The position numbers were made by a program, and so were the translations under genes. A stretch of 64,000 bases of DNA from AC-32 sp036265535 (GTDB lineage Bacteria; Actinomycetota; Thermoleophilia; Gaiellales; Gaiellaceae), in NCBI GenBank assembly GCA_036265535.1, contig DATAOV010000040.1:1-64000 (forward strand), read 5' to 3'. The notes below the pieces were generated by a model, which saw only the letters and a list, made by a program, of their open reading frames with translations, made no database searches and had not been told where the DNA came from. This document shows positions 40,588 to 50,031 of the stretch, piece after piece; the first letter of the stretch is position 1, and every line of letters starts with the position of its first letter.

Positions 40588-43182
40588 GTGCACCTGCGAG
40601 AGATCAAGCTGCGCGGCTTCAAGTCCTTCCCGGAGGCGGTCGAGGTTCGGCTCGAGCCCGGGGTGGCTGTCGTGGTCGGGCCGAACGGCTCCGGCAAGTC
40701 GAACGTCGCCGACGCCCTGCTCTGGGCCTCCGGGAGCCTGAGCCCGAACGAGCTGCGGGCCGAGAAGCCCGACGACGTGCTCTTCGCGGGCTCGCCCGGC
40801 CATTCGCCCGCCGATTACTGCGAGGTCGAGCTTCTCTTCGACAACGAGGACGGAGCGCTGCCCGAGCTCGACTTCAGCGAGATCTCGATCGCCCGCCGGC
40901 TACACCGCGGCGGCGAGGGCCAGTACCTGATCAACCGCGCGGCCGTGCGGAGGACCGATTTGGTCGAGCTGCTCGCCGACGTGGGTCTCGGCGGCAGCCA
41001 CGGCTCCGTGATCAGCCAGGGGAAGGTGGAGGAGATCCTCGGGAGCAAGCCGGAGGAGCGCAGGGCGCTGATCGAGGACGCGGCCGGCCTCGGCAAGTTC
41101 AAGCGCCGCCGCCACCGCGCGGAGCTGAAGCTCGCGCGGGTGCAGGTCCAGGTCGAGCGCGCACGCGATCTCGAGGCCGAGGTGAAGGCACGGCTGCGCC
41201 CGCTCGCGCTGCAGGCGACCGCGGCCGAGCGCGCCGAGAAGCTGCGCTGGGAGATCGCCGGCCTGCGCGCCCGCATGGCCGAGCTCGACCTGGCGGAGAT
41301 CGACGAGCGGTTCGGCGAAGTCGAAGAGCGGAGGGCTGCCGCGGCGCTCGAGCGCAAGCGCACCGACGAGCGGCTCGAAGCGCTGCTGGCCGAGCGCAAC
41401 CGCGTCGAGGAGGAGCTGGCGGCCGCCGCCGGGCGCGGCGAGGGCGCGACCTCCGCGCTCTACCGCCTGCGCAGCGGTGCCGAGCGGCTCGAGCTGCGGC
41501 GCGAGGCCGCGCTCGAGCTCGCCGAGCGGCTGCGGGCGGAGCCGCTGCTGCCGCGGTCGCAAACCAACCCGGAGCGCGAGGCCTTGCACGACCAGGCGCG
41601 GCTCACCCGCGAGCGGCTTTCGGCCCTCGAGCATTCACTCGCCGAGCGCGAGGGCCTGCCCCCGGCGGCGCGGGCGCTTGCGGAGGAGGGAGAGAAGTTG
41701 GCACTCTCGCTGCTCGAGGTCGAGGCCGGCTACGAGCGTGCTGTCGCTGCTGCGCTGGCGGGGCGCGCGGCAGCGGTGATCGCACCCGACGCGGAGGCCG
41801 CTCTCGGGCTCGTCGATCGGGCACGCGACGCGGGCCTCGGAGACCTGGGCCTGCTCGTGCCGCCGCGCGGCGAGGGCACGCGTGTGCCGCGGCCCCCGCT
41901 CGAGGGCGCGCGATCGCTCGCCGACCACGTGCGGCCACGGCCCGGCGGGGAGCGGGTCGCCGCGCTGCTCGTCGACGTCTGGCTTGCGGAGCCGACCGAC
42001 TTGGCCCGCGCGCAGGGCGGCGTGCTCGTCACGCGAGAGGGTCATTGCTACGACGCCGACCGCGGCGAGCTCTGGTTCTCCGGCGAGACGGCGGAAGCGG
42101 TCCTGCTCCAGCTCGATGCCCGCCGCCGTGCCCTCGCGCAGGAGGTCGAGGACCTCGAGCGCCGGGCCGAGGAGCTTCCGGCGGAGGCGCCGCCGGTGCC
42201 GCTCGAGCCGCTGGCGGTTCTCGCCGGGCGGCTGGCGGCCACGTTGGCGGGCGCCGCACTGGCTGTAGAGCGCTTCGAGGCTCCCTTCCGCGCTCGCGTG
42301 GATGCCGGGGCCACGAAGGCCGGCGAGCTGGCCGCGGAGCTGCGCCGGCTCGGGGGCGAGGAGGCCGAGGTCAGGCGCATCACCGCCGAGGCAGGTGAGC
42401 GCTCGGGCGCGATCGACGTCGAGCGCGCGCGCCTCGAGGCCGAAGCGGGCGAGGCGCGGCGCCGTCTCGAGGCGGCCGGAGCGGAGCCAGGCGAAGGAGA
42501 CGACCGAGATGAGCTGTCGGCCCGGATCGAGCGGCTCGAGCGCCGTCGCGAGACGCTCGGGCAGGTCAACCCGCTCGCCAAGGAGGAGTACGAGCACGAG
42601 AAGGAGCGGCTGACGGAGTTGGCCGACCAGCGCGACGACCTGGAGGCGAGCCTGAAGGAGCTGGAGGAGCTCCGCGCCGAGCTCGCGGAGACGGTCGAGC
42701 GCCGCTTCGACGAGACCTTCGCGGCGGTGAGCGCCCACTTCGAGGAGGTCGCCTCGACGCTCTTCCCCGGCGGCCACGGGCGCCTGAGGCTGACCGAGCC
42801 CGACGAGGAGGCCCCGGAGAGCGAGCCCGGGGTCGAGATCGAGCTGCGCCCCGTCGGCAAGCGGGTCACGCGACTCTCGCTCCTCTCGGGCGGCGAGAAG
42901 GCCCTCGGTGCGATCTCGTTCCTGTTCGCCCTCTTCCTTGCGCGGCCGTGCCCGTTCTACCTCCTAGACGAGGTCGAAGCCGCGCTCGACGACGCCAACA
43001 TCGGCCGCTTCGTCGAGCTGCTGCGCCGCTACTCGGCGCGCGCCCAGTTCATCGTCGTCACCCACCAGAAGAGGACGATGGAGGCCGCGGATATCCTCTA
43101 CGGCGTGACCATGGGCGGCGACGGTGTCTCACAGATCGTGTCGCGCCGCCTGCCGCGCGAAGCCGCTCACGCCGCTGCGTGA
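40588..43182 (+). CDS. smc: Chromosome segregation protein SMC, short-armed
   Basis: DNA-entrapping ATPase of chromosome condensation. The head motifs are complete: FKSFPEAVEV, Walker A GPNGSGKSN, Q-loop VISQGKVEEI, signature LSGGEKAL (about 766-773) and Walker B FYLLDEVEAALDDAN. A hinge domain sits at about 380-510 (ERAVAAALAGRAAAVIA..., VTREGHCYDADRG). The total is 864 residues instead of the usual 1,150-1,200; the missing length is in both coiled-coil arms, each near 180-200 residues. The frame is uninterrupted, so it looks like a genuinely short SMC. Stop overlaps ftsY. Confidence 0.93.
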   Translation: MHLREIKLRGFKSFPEAVEVRLEPGVAVVVGPNGSGKSNVADALLWASGSLSPNELRAEKPDDVLFAGSPGHSPADYCEVELLFDNEDGALPELDFSEISIARRLHRGGEGQYLINRAAVRRTDLVELLADVGLGGSHGSVISQGKVEEILGSKPEERRALIEDAAGLGKFKRRRHRAELKLARVQVQVERARDLEAEVKARLRPLALQATAAERAEKLRWEIAGLRARMAELDLAEIDERFGEVEERRAAAALERKRTDERLEALLAERNRVEEELAAAAGRGEGATSALYRLRSGAERLELRREAALELAERLRAEPLLPRSQTNPEREALHDQARLTRERLSALEHSLAEREGLPPAARALAEEGEKLALSLLEVEAGYERAVAAALAGRAAAVIAPDAEAALGLVDRARDAGLGDLGLLVPPRGEGTRVPRPPLEGARSLADHVRPRPGGERVAALLVDVWLAEPTDLARAQGGVLVTREGHCYDADRGELWFSGETAEAVLLQLDARRRALAQEVEDLERRAEELPAEAPPVPLEPLAVLAGRLAATLAGAALAVERFEAPFRARVDAGATKAGELAAELRRLGGEEAEVRRITAEAGERSGAIDVERARLEAEAGEARRRLEAAGAEPGEGDDRDELSARIERLERRRETLGQVNPLAKEEYEHEKERLTELADQRDDLEASLKELEELRAELAETVERRFDETFAAVSAHFEEVASTLFPGGHGRLRLTEPDEEAPESEPGVEIELRPVGKRVTRLSLLSGGEKALGAISFLFALFLARPCPFYLLDEVEAALDDANIGRFVELLRRYSARAQFIVVTHQKRTMEAADILYGVTMGGDGVSQIVSRRLPREAAHAAA

Positions 43183-44132
43183 CCCGTAGCTGGGCGGAGC
43201 TGCTCGGCGACGAGGCCGCCGCGCCGGAGCCTTCCGACGAGGGCCAGGGCTTCTTCTCGCGCCTCCGCGACTCGCTGGGGAAGAGCCGCCGCGCGCTGAC
43301 CGAGGAAATCGCGGTCGCTGCCTTCGATCCAGGCGACTCGGCCTCCTGGGAGCGCCTCGAGGAGGCGCTGATCGCCGCCGACGTCGGCGTGCCCGCGACG
43401 GCGGAGCTCGTCCAGCGGCTGGAGGCTCGCGGCGAGACCACGGAGCTGGCCACGGCGTTACAGGAGGAGATCGCGAGGCTGCTCGGCGAGCCCGCGCGGC
43501 TGGAGGTAGGCGCACGCCCGGCGGTGATCCTCGTCGTCGGGGTCAACGGGACCGGTAAGACGACCACGATCGGGAAGCTCGCGGCGAAGCTCGACGAGCA
43601 CGGTCGCTCGGTGCTCGTCGCGGCCGCCGACACCTTCCGCGCCGCGGCGGAGGAGCAGCTCGAGATCTGGGCGCAGCGGGCGAACGCGGACTTCGTAGGC
43701 TCCGAGCGCGGCGGCGACCCGGCAGCGGTCGCATTCGACGCGATCGCTGCGGCCGAGTCGCGGGGGCGAGACGTGGTCGTCGTGGACACCGCCGGCCGGC
43801 TGCACACGCAGGCCAACCTGATGGAGGAGCTGACGAAGGTGCGCAGGGTGATCGGCCAGCGCCTCGAAGGCGCTCCGCACGAGACGCTGCTCGTGATCGA
43901 CGCGACCACCGGGCAGAACGGCCTCCAGCAGGCGCGCCTGTTCAGCCAGGCCGTGGAGGTGACCGGGATCGCGCTCACGAAGCTCGACGGCTCGGCGAAG
44001 GGCGGGATCGCAATCGCGATCGCCCACGAGCTCGGCCTGCCGGTGAAGCTGATCGGGATCGGCGAGAGCCTGGACGACCTCAGGCCCTTCGATCCCGACG
44101 ACTTCGCCGCTGCACTTGTCGGCGCGCCCTAG
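43179..44132 (+). CDS. ftsY: Signal recognition particle receptor FtsY
   Basis: Membrane receptor for SRP-ribosome complexes. The 317-residue protein lacks the long acidic A domain of enteric FtsY and begins with a short N-terminal part followed by NG domain motifs: GVNGTGKTTTIGKLA (about 121), DTFRAAAEEQLEIW, DTAGRLHTQANLM and TKLDGSAKGG. The GTG start overlaps the smc stop (GTGA). ffh, its partner, is encoded 1.3 kb downstream. Confidence 0.96.
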   Translation: MTRSWAELLGDEAAAPEPSDEGQGFFSRLRDSLGKSRRALTEEIAVAAFDPGDSASWERLEEALIAADVGVPATAELVQRLEARGETTELATALQEEIARLLGEPARLEVGARPAVILVVGVNGTGKTTTIGKLAAKLDEHGRSVLVAAADTFRAAAEEQLEIWAQRANADFVGSERGGDPAAVAFDAIAAAESRGRDVVVVDTAGRLHTQANLMEELTKVRRVIGQRLEGAPHETLLVIDATTGQNGLQQARLFSQAVEVTGIALTKLDGSAKGGIAIAIAHELGLPVKLIGIGESLDDLRPFDPDDFAAALVGAP

Positions 44133-44144
44133 CGTCATGGAAGC

Positions 44145-44771
44145 TCAGGCGAGCATGCGCTCGAGCGCCCGCCGGCCGCCTTTCAGGATCGGCTCGCCGT
44201 GTGAGACCAGCACTCGTTCGACCGGCAGATCCAAGAGCGGCAACAGCGACTTCCGCAGCTCCGCCTGACCTGTCGAGTCGGGCAGCCAGGAGTCGGGGCA
44301 GAGGCGCAGGCCGCCGCCCTCCGCGCCGAGGATGACGTCGCCCGGCACGATCGCGTGGCAGCCCGGGAGCCAGTAGACGACCTCGGTGCTACGGGCGGTC
44401 GCGAGAGCCTCCACGCCTCCCGGGAGCGCATCGCCCGGCCCGAAGAGGTCGGTGGCGACTCCCGTCCGCCGCTCGATCGGCGCCCGAGCCCGGCGCGGGG
44501 CCCAGAGCCGTCCGCCGTAACGCTGCACGACCTCGGCGGCGCTCCGCGCGTGCCAGAAGATCGTGATCAGGACGTGGACCGCGCCGCCCGTACGGGCGAC
44601 GTCCCGGTCGAGCGCGCGCCAGAACTCGTCGGCGTCCGCGGCGGGAACGAGCGGGTCGATCAGCACCACCGAGTCGGGGGTCTCCCAGTAGACGCTGCCG
44701 ACCTCCTGCTTCCACTCCTCGTGCCAGGCCGTCCAACGCCAGAGCCCGGAGCCGATCTCGCGGACTTCCAC
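44145..44771 (-). CDS. Metallo-beta-lactamase-fold protein with degenerate metal motif
   Basis: A 208-residue protein with the overall MBL-fold order: SVYWETPDSVVLIDPLVP, a central strand HVLITIFWHARSA, CHAIVPGDVIL and VLVSHGEPIL near the end. In active members the central motif is HxHxDH; here the aligned segment reads IFWHARS, so most metal ligands are missing. It may be a non-catalytic or differently functioning member. The GTG start is directly behind a -10 box. It is convergent with ftsY. Confidence 0.75.
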   Translation of the reverse strand: MEVREIGSGLWRWTAWHEEWKQEVGSVYWETPDSVVLIDPLVPAADADEFWRALDRDVARTGGAVHVLITIFWHARSAAEVVQRYGGRLWAPRRARAPIERRTGVATDLFGPGDALPGGVEALATARSTEVVYWLPGCHAIVPGDVILGAEGGGLRLCPDSWLPDSTGQAELRKSLLPLLDLPVERVLVSHGEPILKGGRRALERMLA

Positions 44772-44778
44772 GGCGCAA

Positions 44779-44784
44779 AGCCTA
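44779..44784 (-). promoter_or_regulatory. -10 box of the MBL-fold gene, leaderless type
   Basis: Reads TAGGCT on the minus strand and ends 8 nt before the GTG start. Confidence 0.4.
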
Positions 44785-44789
44785 GAGCG

Positions 44790-44996
44790 CTAGCGCTCGA
44801 CTGCGAACGCGATGTCGACGGTGGTGCGGTACTGGGAGATGTGGTCGTCCTCGACTATGGCGCTCATCGAGACCACGTGTGCGCCGCTGATCCCGCGCAC
44901 CGTCTTCGACGCCTCCTGAACCGCAGCGTCTGCAGCCTTGGCGAAGCTCTCCGGTGAGCTGCCGATGATCGTGATCACCTTGGCGATGTCTGCCAT
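44790..44996 (-). CDS. Dodecin family protein
   Basis: A 68-residue protein matching dodecins, small flavin-storing proteins that form hollow dodecamers: VITIIGSSPESFAKAADAAVQEASKTVRGISGAHVVSMSAIVEDDHISQYRTTVDIAFAVER in outline, with the strand-helix-strand order and the Gln/Tyr region near the flavin site. An AAAGGAG ribosome site precedes the ATG, so it has its own leader. It is in a window with a full riboflavin pathway and ApbE, which fits a flavin buffer role but does not prove it. Confidence 0.88.
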   Translation of the reverse strand: MADIAKVITIIGSSPESFAKAADAAVQEASKTVRGISGAHVVSMSAIVEDDHISQYRTTVDIAFAVER

Positions 44997-45010
44997 GTCG
45001 CTCCTTTCGG

Positions 45011-45376
45011 TTATCTGGCGATTCCGAGAATCCCGAGCACGCCGCGCTGGCCCTCCGTCGCGTCCTCGCGTAGTGGCTCGTCCAGCTCGACGCCCACCAG
45101 GAAGATGATCGCCGATGTGTAGACGTAGCCGCTCAGGACGAGGAAGACGGTGAGGTTCCCGGCGGCCGTCTTGACCTGCGGCTCGATCCCAGGCGCCAGC
45201 ATCTTCTCCCAGACCCGCTCCTGACCCAGCGCGCCGAGGAGGGTGAGCCCGAGCAGCGTCAGCGGCACGAGCGCCTTCAGTACCGAGAAGGCCGCCGCGC
45301 TCGCGTGATCGAGGAGCGCGTGCTTCGCGAACAGGTCGATCCAGAGCTTCACGAACTTGCGCAGACGGGCGGCCAC
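45011..45376 (-). CDS. Shortened YihY/BrkB-family membrane protein, probable remnant
   Basis: The 121-residue product has an N-terminal part like BrkB/YihY proteins (DHASAAAFSVLKALVPLTLLGLTLLGALG) and then, after a linker, the last helix of that family (LTVFLVLSGYVYTSAIIFLVGVELDEPL). Full-length members have about 280 residues and six helices, so the central 150 or so residues are missing in frame. It may be a decaying gene or a minimal form. It starts with GTG and is divergent from ffh. Confidence 0.6.
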   Translation of the reverse strand: MAARLRKFVKLWIDLFAKHALLDHASAAAFSVLKALVPLTLLGLTLLGALGQERVWEKMLAPGIEPQVKTAAGNLTVFLVLSGYVYTSAIIFLVGVELDEPLREDATEGQRGVLGILGIAR

Positions 45377-45388
45377 GGTGCTCGCCTA

Positions 45389-45402
45389 CCCCGGTACCGG
45401 GG
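45389..45402. promoter_or_regulatory. 14-bp perfect palindrome upstream of ffh
   Basis: CCCCGGTACCGGGG lies between the divergent BrkB-like gene and ffh, covering the ffh -35 region (its -10 is at 45421). It could be a dimeric repressor site or chance in GC-rich DNA. Confidence 0.4.
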
Positions 45403-45420
45403 GGCTGGAAACCGCGGCGC

Positions 45421-45426
45421 TACACT
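45421..45426 (+). promoter_or_regulatory. -10 box of ffh, leaderless type
   Basis: TACACT ends 9 nt before the ffh GTG. Confidence 0.5.
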
Positions 45427-45434
45427 GGCTGGCC

Positions 45435-46826
<1,392 letters not shown>

Positions 46827-46830
46827 TCGT

Positions 46831-47076
46831 TTGGCCGTCAAGCTCAGGCTGACCCGCGTCGGGTCGAAGAAGAACCCCGTCTACCGCATCGTCGCGGCCG
46901 ATTCGCGCTCCCCGCGCGACGGCAAGTTCATCGAGATCGTCGGTCGCTACAACCCGCAGACCGACCCGTCGACGATCGAGTTCGACGAGGCGAAGGTGAA
47001 GGACTGGCTCTCGAAGGGAGCGCAGCCGAGCTCCACGGTGCAGCGCCTCTTGAAGGCCAAGAACTTCGATGGCTGA
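46831..47076 (+). CDS. rpsP: Ribosomal protein bS16
   Basis: Small-subunit ribosomal protein of 81 residues: AVKLRLTRVGSKKNPVYRIVAADSRSPRDGKFIEIVGRYNP is the family N-terminal block. The start is an unusual TTG, supported by a GGAGGT ribosome site 7 nt upstream and by the family N-terminus. It lies between ffh and the KH-domain gene, the standard order. Confidence 0.96.
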   Translation: MAVKLRLTRVGSKKNPVYRIVAADSRSPRDGKFIEIVGRYNPQTDPSTIEFDEAKVKDWLSKGAQPSSTVQRLLKAKNFDG

Positions 47077-47299
47077 GATCGTGGAGTACCTAGCGCGGCG
47101 GCTCGTGGACGAGCCGGACGCGGTCCGGGTCGAGGAGATCGACCGTGAAGGCGCGACGGTGCTCCAGCTGTATGTGGCCCGGGACGACGTCGGCAAGGTG
47201 ATCGGCCGGCAGGGCAGGATCGCACGGGCGCTGCGCACGGTCGTCCGCGCCTCGGCGGCGCGCGAGGACCGGCGCGTGCTGCTCGAGATCATGGAGTAG
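47069..47299 (+). CDS. khpA: KH-domain RNA-binding protein KhpA
   Basis: A 76-residue single KH domain with the GxxG loop in VGKVIGRQGRIARALRTVV. In Gram-positive bacteria the gene lies between rpsP and rimM and the product binds many small RNAs with KhpB. It overlaps the end of rpsP by 8 bp, so it is translationally coupled. Confidence 0.95.
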   Translation: MAEIVEYLARRLVDEPDAVRVEEIDREGATVLQLYVARDDVGKVIGRQGRIARALRTVVRASAAREDRRVLLEIME

Positions 47300-47307
47300 C
47301 CGGCGCC

Positions 47308-48006
47308 TTGCGCGTCGCGGCGCTCTACGACGTCCACGGCAACCTCCCGGCCCTGGAGGCCGTGCTCGTCGATCTCGAGCGGGAGGGCGTCGACGCGATC
47401 GTCTTCGGCGGCGACCTGACCTGGGGCCCGCTGCCGGCTGAGACGTTGTCGCTCGCGCGCTCGATCGAGCGCGCGCGTTTCGTCCGCGGAAACTGCGACC
47501 GCGACCCCGACGAGTGGGAGCGGTCGTGCCTCGCCGAAGAGGAGGTCGCTTTCTTGCAGACGCTGCCGGTGACGCTCGAGCTGGACGGCGTCCTCTACTG
47601 CCACGCGACCCCGCGGAGTGACGAGGAGGTCGTCACCCCGGCAACCTCCGATGAGCGACTCGCGGCGATCCTCGCGGGCGTGGAGCAGCAAACGGTGGTG
47701 GCCGGTCACACGCACATGCAGCAAGACCGGCGCCTCCCTGATGTGCGTTTCGTGAACGCGGGAAGCGTCGGCCTACCGTACGAGGGCGAGGTTGCCGCCT
47801 TCTGGGCGCTCCTGGCCGACGGCGACGTCGAGCTGCGCATGACGCCCGTCGATCGCGGGCGCATCGAGCGAATGCTGCGCGAGAGTCGCTGGCCGCCTGC
47901 CCCCGAGATCCTGCGTGAGAACGTCCTGCAGGTCGTCTCGAGAGAGCAGGCGATCGCCGAGCTCGAGGGCTCGGCGCACGCGACGCTCGTCACTCCGCCC
48001 GAATGA
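47308..48006 (+). CDS. Calcineurin-like metallophosphoesterase
   Basis: A 232-residue protein with the complete metallophosphatase motif set: DVHGN (residues 8-12), GGDLTWGP, GNCD, CHATPRSD and GHTHMQ, which bind two metal ions. It belongs to the YfcE/MJ0936-like class of small phosphodiesterases. The start is TTG, 8 bp after khpA. It is not a usual member of the rpsP-rimM-trmD block. The substrate is unknown. Confidence 0.9.
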   Translation: MRVAALYDVHGNLPALEAVLVDLEREGVDAIVFGGDLTWGPLPAETLSLARSIERARFVRGNCDRDPDEWERSCLAEEEVAFLQTLPVTLELDGVLYCHATPRSDEEVVTPATSDERLAAILAGVEQQTVVAGHTHMQQDRRLPDVRFVNAGSVGLPYEGEVAAFWALLADGDVELRMTPVDRGRIERMLRESRWPPAPEILRENVLQVVSREQAIAELEGSAHATLVTPPE

Positions 48007-48470
48007 GCGACGAGCTCGTTCGGGTCGGGCGGGTCGGAAAGCCGCACGGCCTCGACGGCTCGTTCTTCGTCGAGCACGGGAGCGAGGACGAGGCGCGCTT
48101 CGCCCTCGGGGCGACGCTGCACGTGAACGGCGAGCCGGCGAAGGTCGTCGGCTCCAAGCGCTCACGCGGCCGACCGGTGATCAGGCTCGACCGCGAGCCA
48201 CCGCGCGGCGCCGAACTCGCGGTTCTGCGGGCCGACCTGCCCCCGCCGGGTGAGGGCGAGTACTACGAGTTCCAGCTCGTCGGTCTCGAGGCGGAGGAGG
48301 AGGGGGGACGCGCCCTCGGGAAGGTCACGGCAGTGCAGTCCGGAGTCGCGAACGATGTGCTCGAGCTGGACTCGGGACTCTTGCTTCCGCTCGTCGAGGC
48401 GTGTGTGCGGAAGGTAGATCTCGGGGCAGGTCGAATCTCGATCGCACCCGGCTTCGCGCCGCCTAGCTAA
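48003..48470 (+). CDS. rimM: Ribosome maturation factor RimM
   Basis: Assembly factor for the 30S head. The 155-residue protein starts VRVGRVGKPHGLDGSFFVE (RimM N-terminal barrel) and has a PRC-barrel C-terminal domain with EYYEFQLVGLEA and LLLPLVEACVRKVDL. The ATG overlaps the stop of the phosphoesterase gene. The product acts with S19 and S13; trmD follows 20 bp later. Confidence 0.95.
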   Translation: MSDELVRVGRVGKPHGLDGSFFVEHGSEDEARFALGATLHVNGEPAKVVGSKRSRGRPVIRLDREPPRGAELAVLRADLPPPGEGEYYEFQLVGLEAEEEGGRALGKVTAVQSGVANDVLELDSGLLLPLVEACVRKVDLGAGRISIAPGFAPPS

Positions 48471-48489
48471 CCTGCCCTGCGGCCGTCCT

Positions 48490-49149
48490 GTGCAGCTCGA
48501 CGTCTTCACCCTTCTCCCTCATGCGTTCGCTTGGCTCACGGAGCAGCGGCCGGTTGCGGCCGTGCTCGGAGACGAGCTCGAGCTGCGCCTGCTGAACTAC
48601 CGCGACTACACGCCGCTCGCCTCCGGGCAGGTCGACGACGACCCGTACGGCGGAGGGGCCGGGATGGTGCTGCGAGTCGACGTCGTCGCTGCGGCTCTCG
48701 AGGCTGTCTACGGCGGTGCGCCGGACCACCGCGTGGTCGCGCTCAGCCCGCAGGGGCGGCAGCTGAGCCAGGACGCTGTCGAGGAGCTCGCGGGCGAGGA
48801 GCGCCTCACGCTGCTCTCGTCGCGGTTCGAGGGTTTCGACGAGCGCATCGCGATGCACCTCGCCTCGGATGCCATCTCGATCGGCCCCTACGTCCTCTCA
48901 GGCGGCGAGCTGCCGGCGATGGTGCTCCTCGACGCGGTCGCGCGACGTCTTCCCGGCGCTCTCGGGAGCGAGGAGTCCGGCTTGGTGGAGAGCTTCTCGT
49001 CCGAGCTCGAGGGCGGTCTTGAGTACCCTCACTACACGCGACCGGCCGAGTTTCGCGGGTGGCGCGTGCCCGACGTCCTCCTTTCGGGGGACCACAGGAG
49101 AATCGATGAGTGGCGCAAGGAGCAGAGCCGTCTGAGGACGAGGTCATGA
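48490..49149 (+). CDS. trmD: tRNA (guanine-37-N1)-methyltransferase
   Basis: Methylates G37 of tRNAs with a guanine at position 36, keeping the reading frame. The 219-residue protein has the knotted SAM-binding core: DDDPYGGGAGMVLRVD, LSSRFEGFDERI, ISIGPYVLSGGELPAMVLLDAVAR and HYTRPAEFRGWRVPDVLLSGDH. It starts with GTG. Its last 9 codons fall in the first of three 42-bp tandem repeats that continue into lepB. Confidence 0.96.
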   Translation: MQLDVFTLLPHAFAWLTEQRPVAAVLGDELELRLLNYRDYTPLASGQVDDDPYGGGAGMVLRVDVVAAALEAVYGGAPDHRVVALSPQGRQLSQDAVEELAGEERLTLLSSRFEGFDERIAMHLASDAISIGPYVLSGGELPAMVLLDAVARRLPGALGSEESGLVESFSSELEGGLEYPHYTRPAEFRGWRVPDVLLSGDHRRIDEWRKEQSRLRTRS

Positions 49150-49248
49150 CTGACGAGCGCCGAACAGAGCCGTCTGAGCCCAAGGTCGTGAACGACGACC
49201 GAGGACCAGAGCCGCCTGAGCCCAACGTCATGAACGACGATCACTTCC
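49123..49248 (+). repeat. Three 42-bp tandem repeats across the trmD-lepB junction
   Basis: Units begin at 49123, 49165 and 49207, each with CAGAGCCG then CTGAG and later GTC(A/G)TGA. The unit is a multiple of three, so all keep the lepB frame and encode EPSE/EPSEP/EPPEP-type peptides. Each unit carries a possible lepB start at the same place (ATG 49146, GTG 49188, ATG 49230). The first unit also encodes the end of TrmD. Confidence 0.9.
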
Positions 49249-50000
49249 GCGAGCCACCGCCGTATCCGCCCGTGCTCGAGCCTGCGCCGGCGCCCGAGCG
49301 GCCGAGGCATCGCTCGCGGAACCCGCTCGACCGCATGACCGCGGGGCTCCCGCGTCCGTGGCGGATCGCGATCGACTGGATCGTGACGATCGCCGGCGCG
49401 ATCGGGATCGTGCTCGCGATCAAGGCCTGGGTCGTGAACCCGTACCGGATCCCCTCGTCTTCGATGGAGCCGACGCTGCACTGCGCCCGTCCGGGGCAGG
49501 GCTGCGAGGCACGCCTCTCCGACCGGGTGCTCGCCAACCGCTTCATCTACCACTTCCGCAACCCTCACCGGGGTGAGATCGTGGTCTTCAATACCCCTCG
49601 GGCCGCCCAGGACATGTGCGGCGCGAGCGGCACCTTCGTCAAGCGCCTGATCGGCCTGCCGGGCGAGACCGTGACCGAGAACCAGGGCGGGTTCGTCTAC
49701 ATCGACGGCAGGAAGCTGAACGAGCCCTACATCAAGCCCGACCGGCGCCTGCACGACTCGACGACCGGGACGTGGAAGGTTCCGCAGGGGTCGTACTTCT
49801 TCATGGGCGACAACCGCGGCGAGTCGTGCGACTCGCGCCGCTGGGGCTCGGTTCCGCGCAAGAACCTGATCGGCAAGGTCTTCGCGACCTACTGGCCGCC
49901 GAACCGCCTCTCGCTGCACACGATCCTGCCGGGCGCGCCGCTACTCGGCTTCCTGCTCGTCGTCCCACTGCGGCGTCGAAGGCGTTCCGGCGTGCGCTAG
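49146..50000 (+). CDS. lepB: Signal peptidase I
   Basis: Cleaves signal peptides of exported proteins. The 284-residue protein has a 70-residue acidic, Pro-rich cytoplasmic N-terminus made partly of the 42-bp repeats, one membrane helix (WIVTIAGAIGIVLAIKAWVV), the catalytic Ser in IPSSSMEPTL, the catalytic Lys in GTFVKRLIGLPGE, and MGDNRGESCDSRRWGSV. A hydrophobic, Arg-rich end follows (LLGFLLVVPLRRRRR), possibly a second helix. ATG 49146 overlaps the trmD stop (ATGA), but starts in the next two repeats are possible. Confidence 0.93.
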   Translation: MTDERRTEPSEPKVVNDDRGPEPPEPNVMNDDHFREPPPYPPVLEPAPAPERPRHRSRNPLDRMTAGLPRPWRIAIDWIVTIAGAIGIVLAIKAWVVNPYRIPSSSMEPTLHCARPGQGCEARLSDRVLANRFIYHFRNPHRGEIVVFNTPRAAQDMCGASGTFVKRLIGLPGETVTENQGGFVYIDGRKLNEPYIKPDRRLHDSTTGTWKVPQGSYFFMGDNRGESCDSRRWGSVPRKNLIGKVFATYWPPNRLSLHTILPGAPLLGFLLVVPLRRRRRSGVR

Positions 50001-50003
50001 CAT
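49998..50003 (+). promoter_or_regulatory. -10 box of rplS
   Basis: TAGCAT overlaps the lepB stop codon. It predicts a transcription start near 50010, directly at the base of the hairpin below. Confidence 0.4.
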
Positions 50004-50011
50004 TCCGCGTC

Positions 50012-50031
50012 GGCCCGCCGGGCCTCTTTCT
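50012..50031 (+). promoter_or_regulatory. Hairpin plus T-rich tract in the rplS leader
   Basis: GGCCC-GCC-GGGCC is followed by TCTTTCT and then the rplS ATG at 50032. It resembles a short intrinsic terminator or an autoregulatory leader hairpin placed at the very 5' end of the mRNA. No purine-rich ribosome site is present. Confidence 0.45.
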
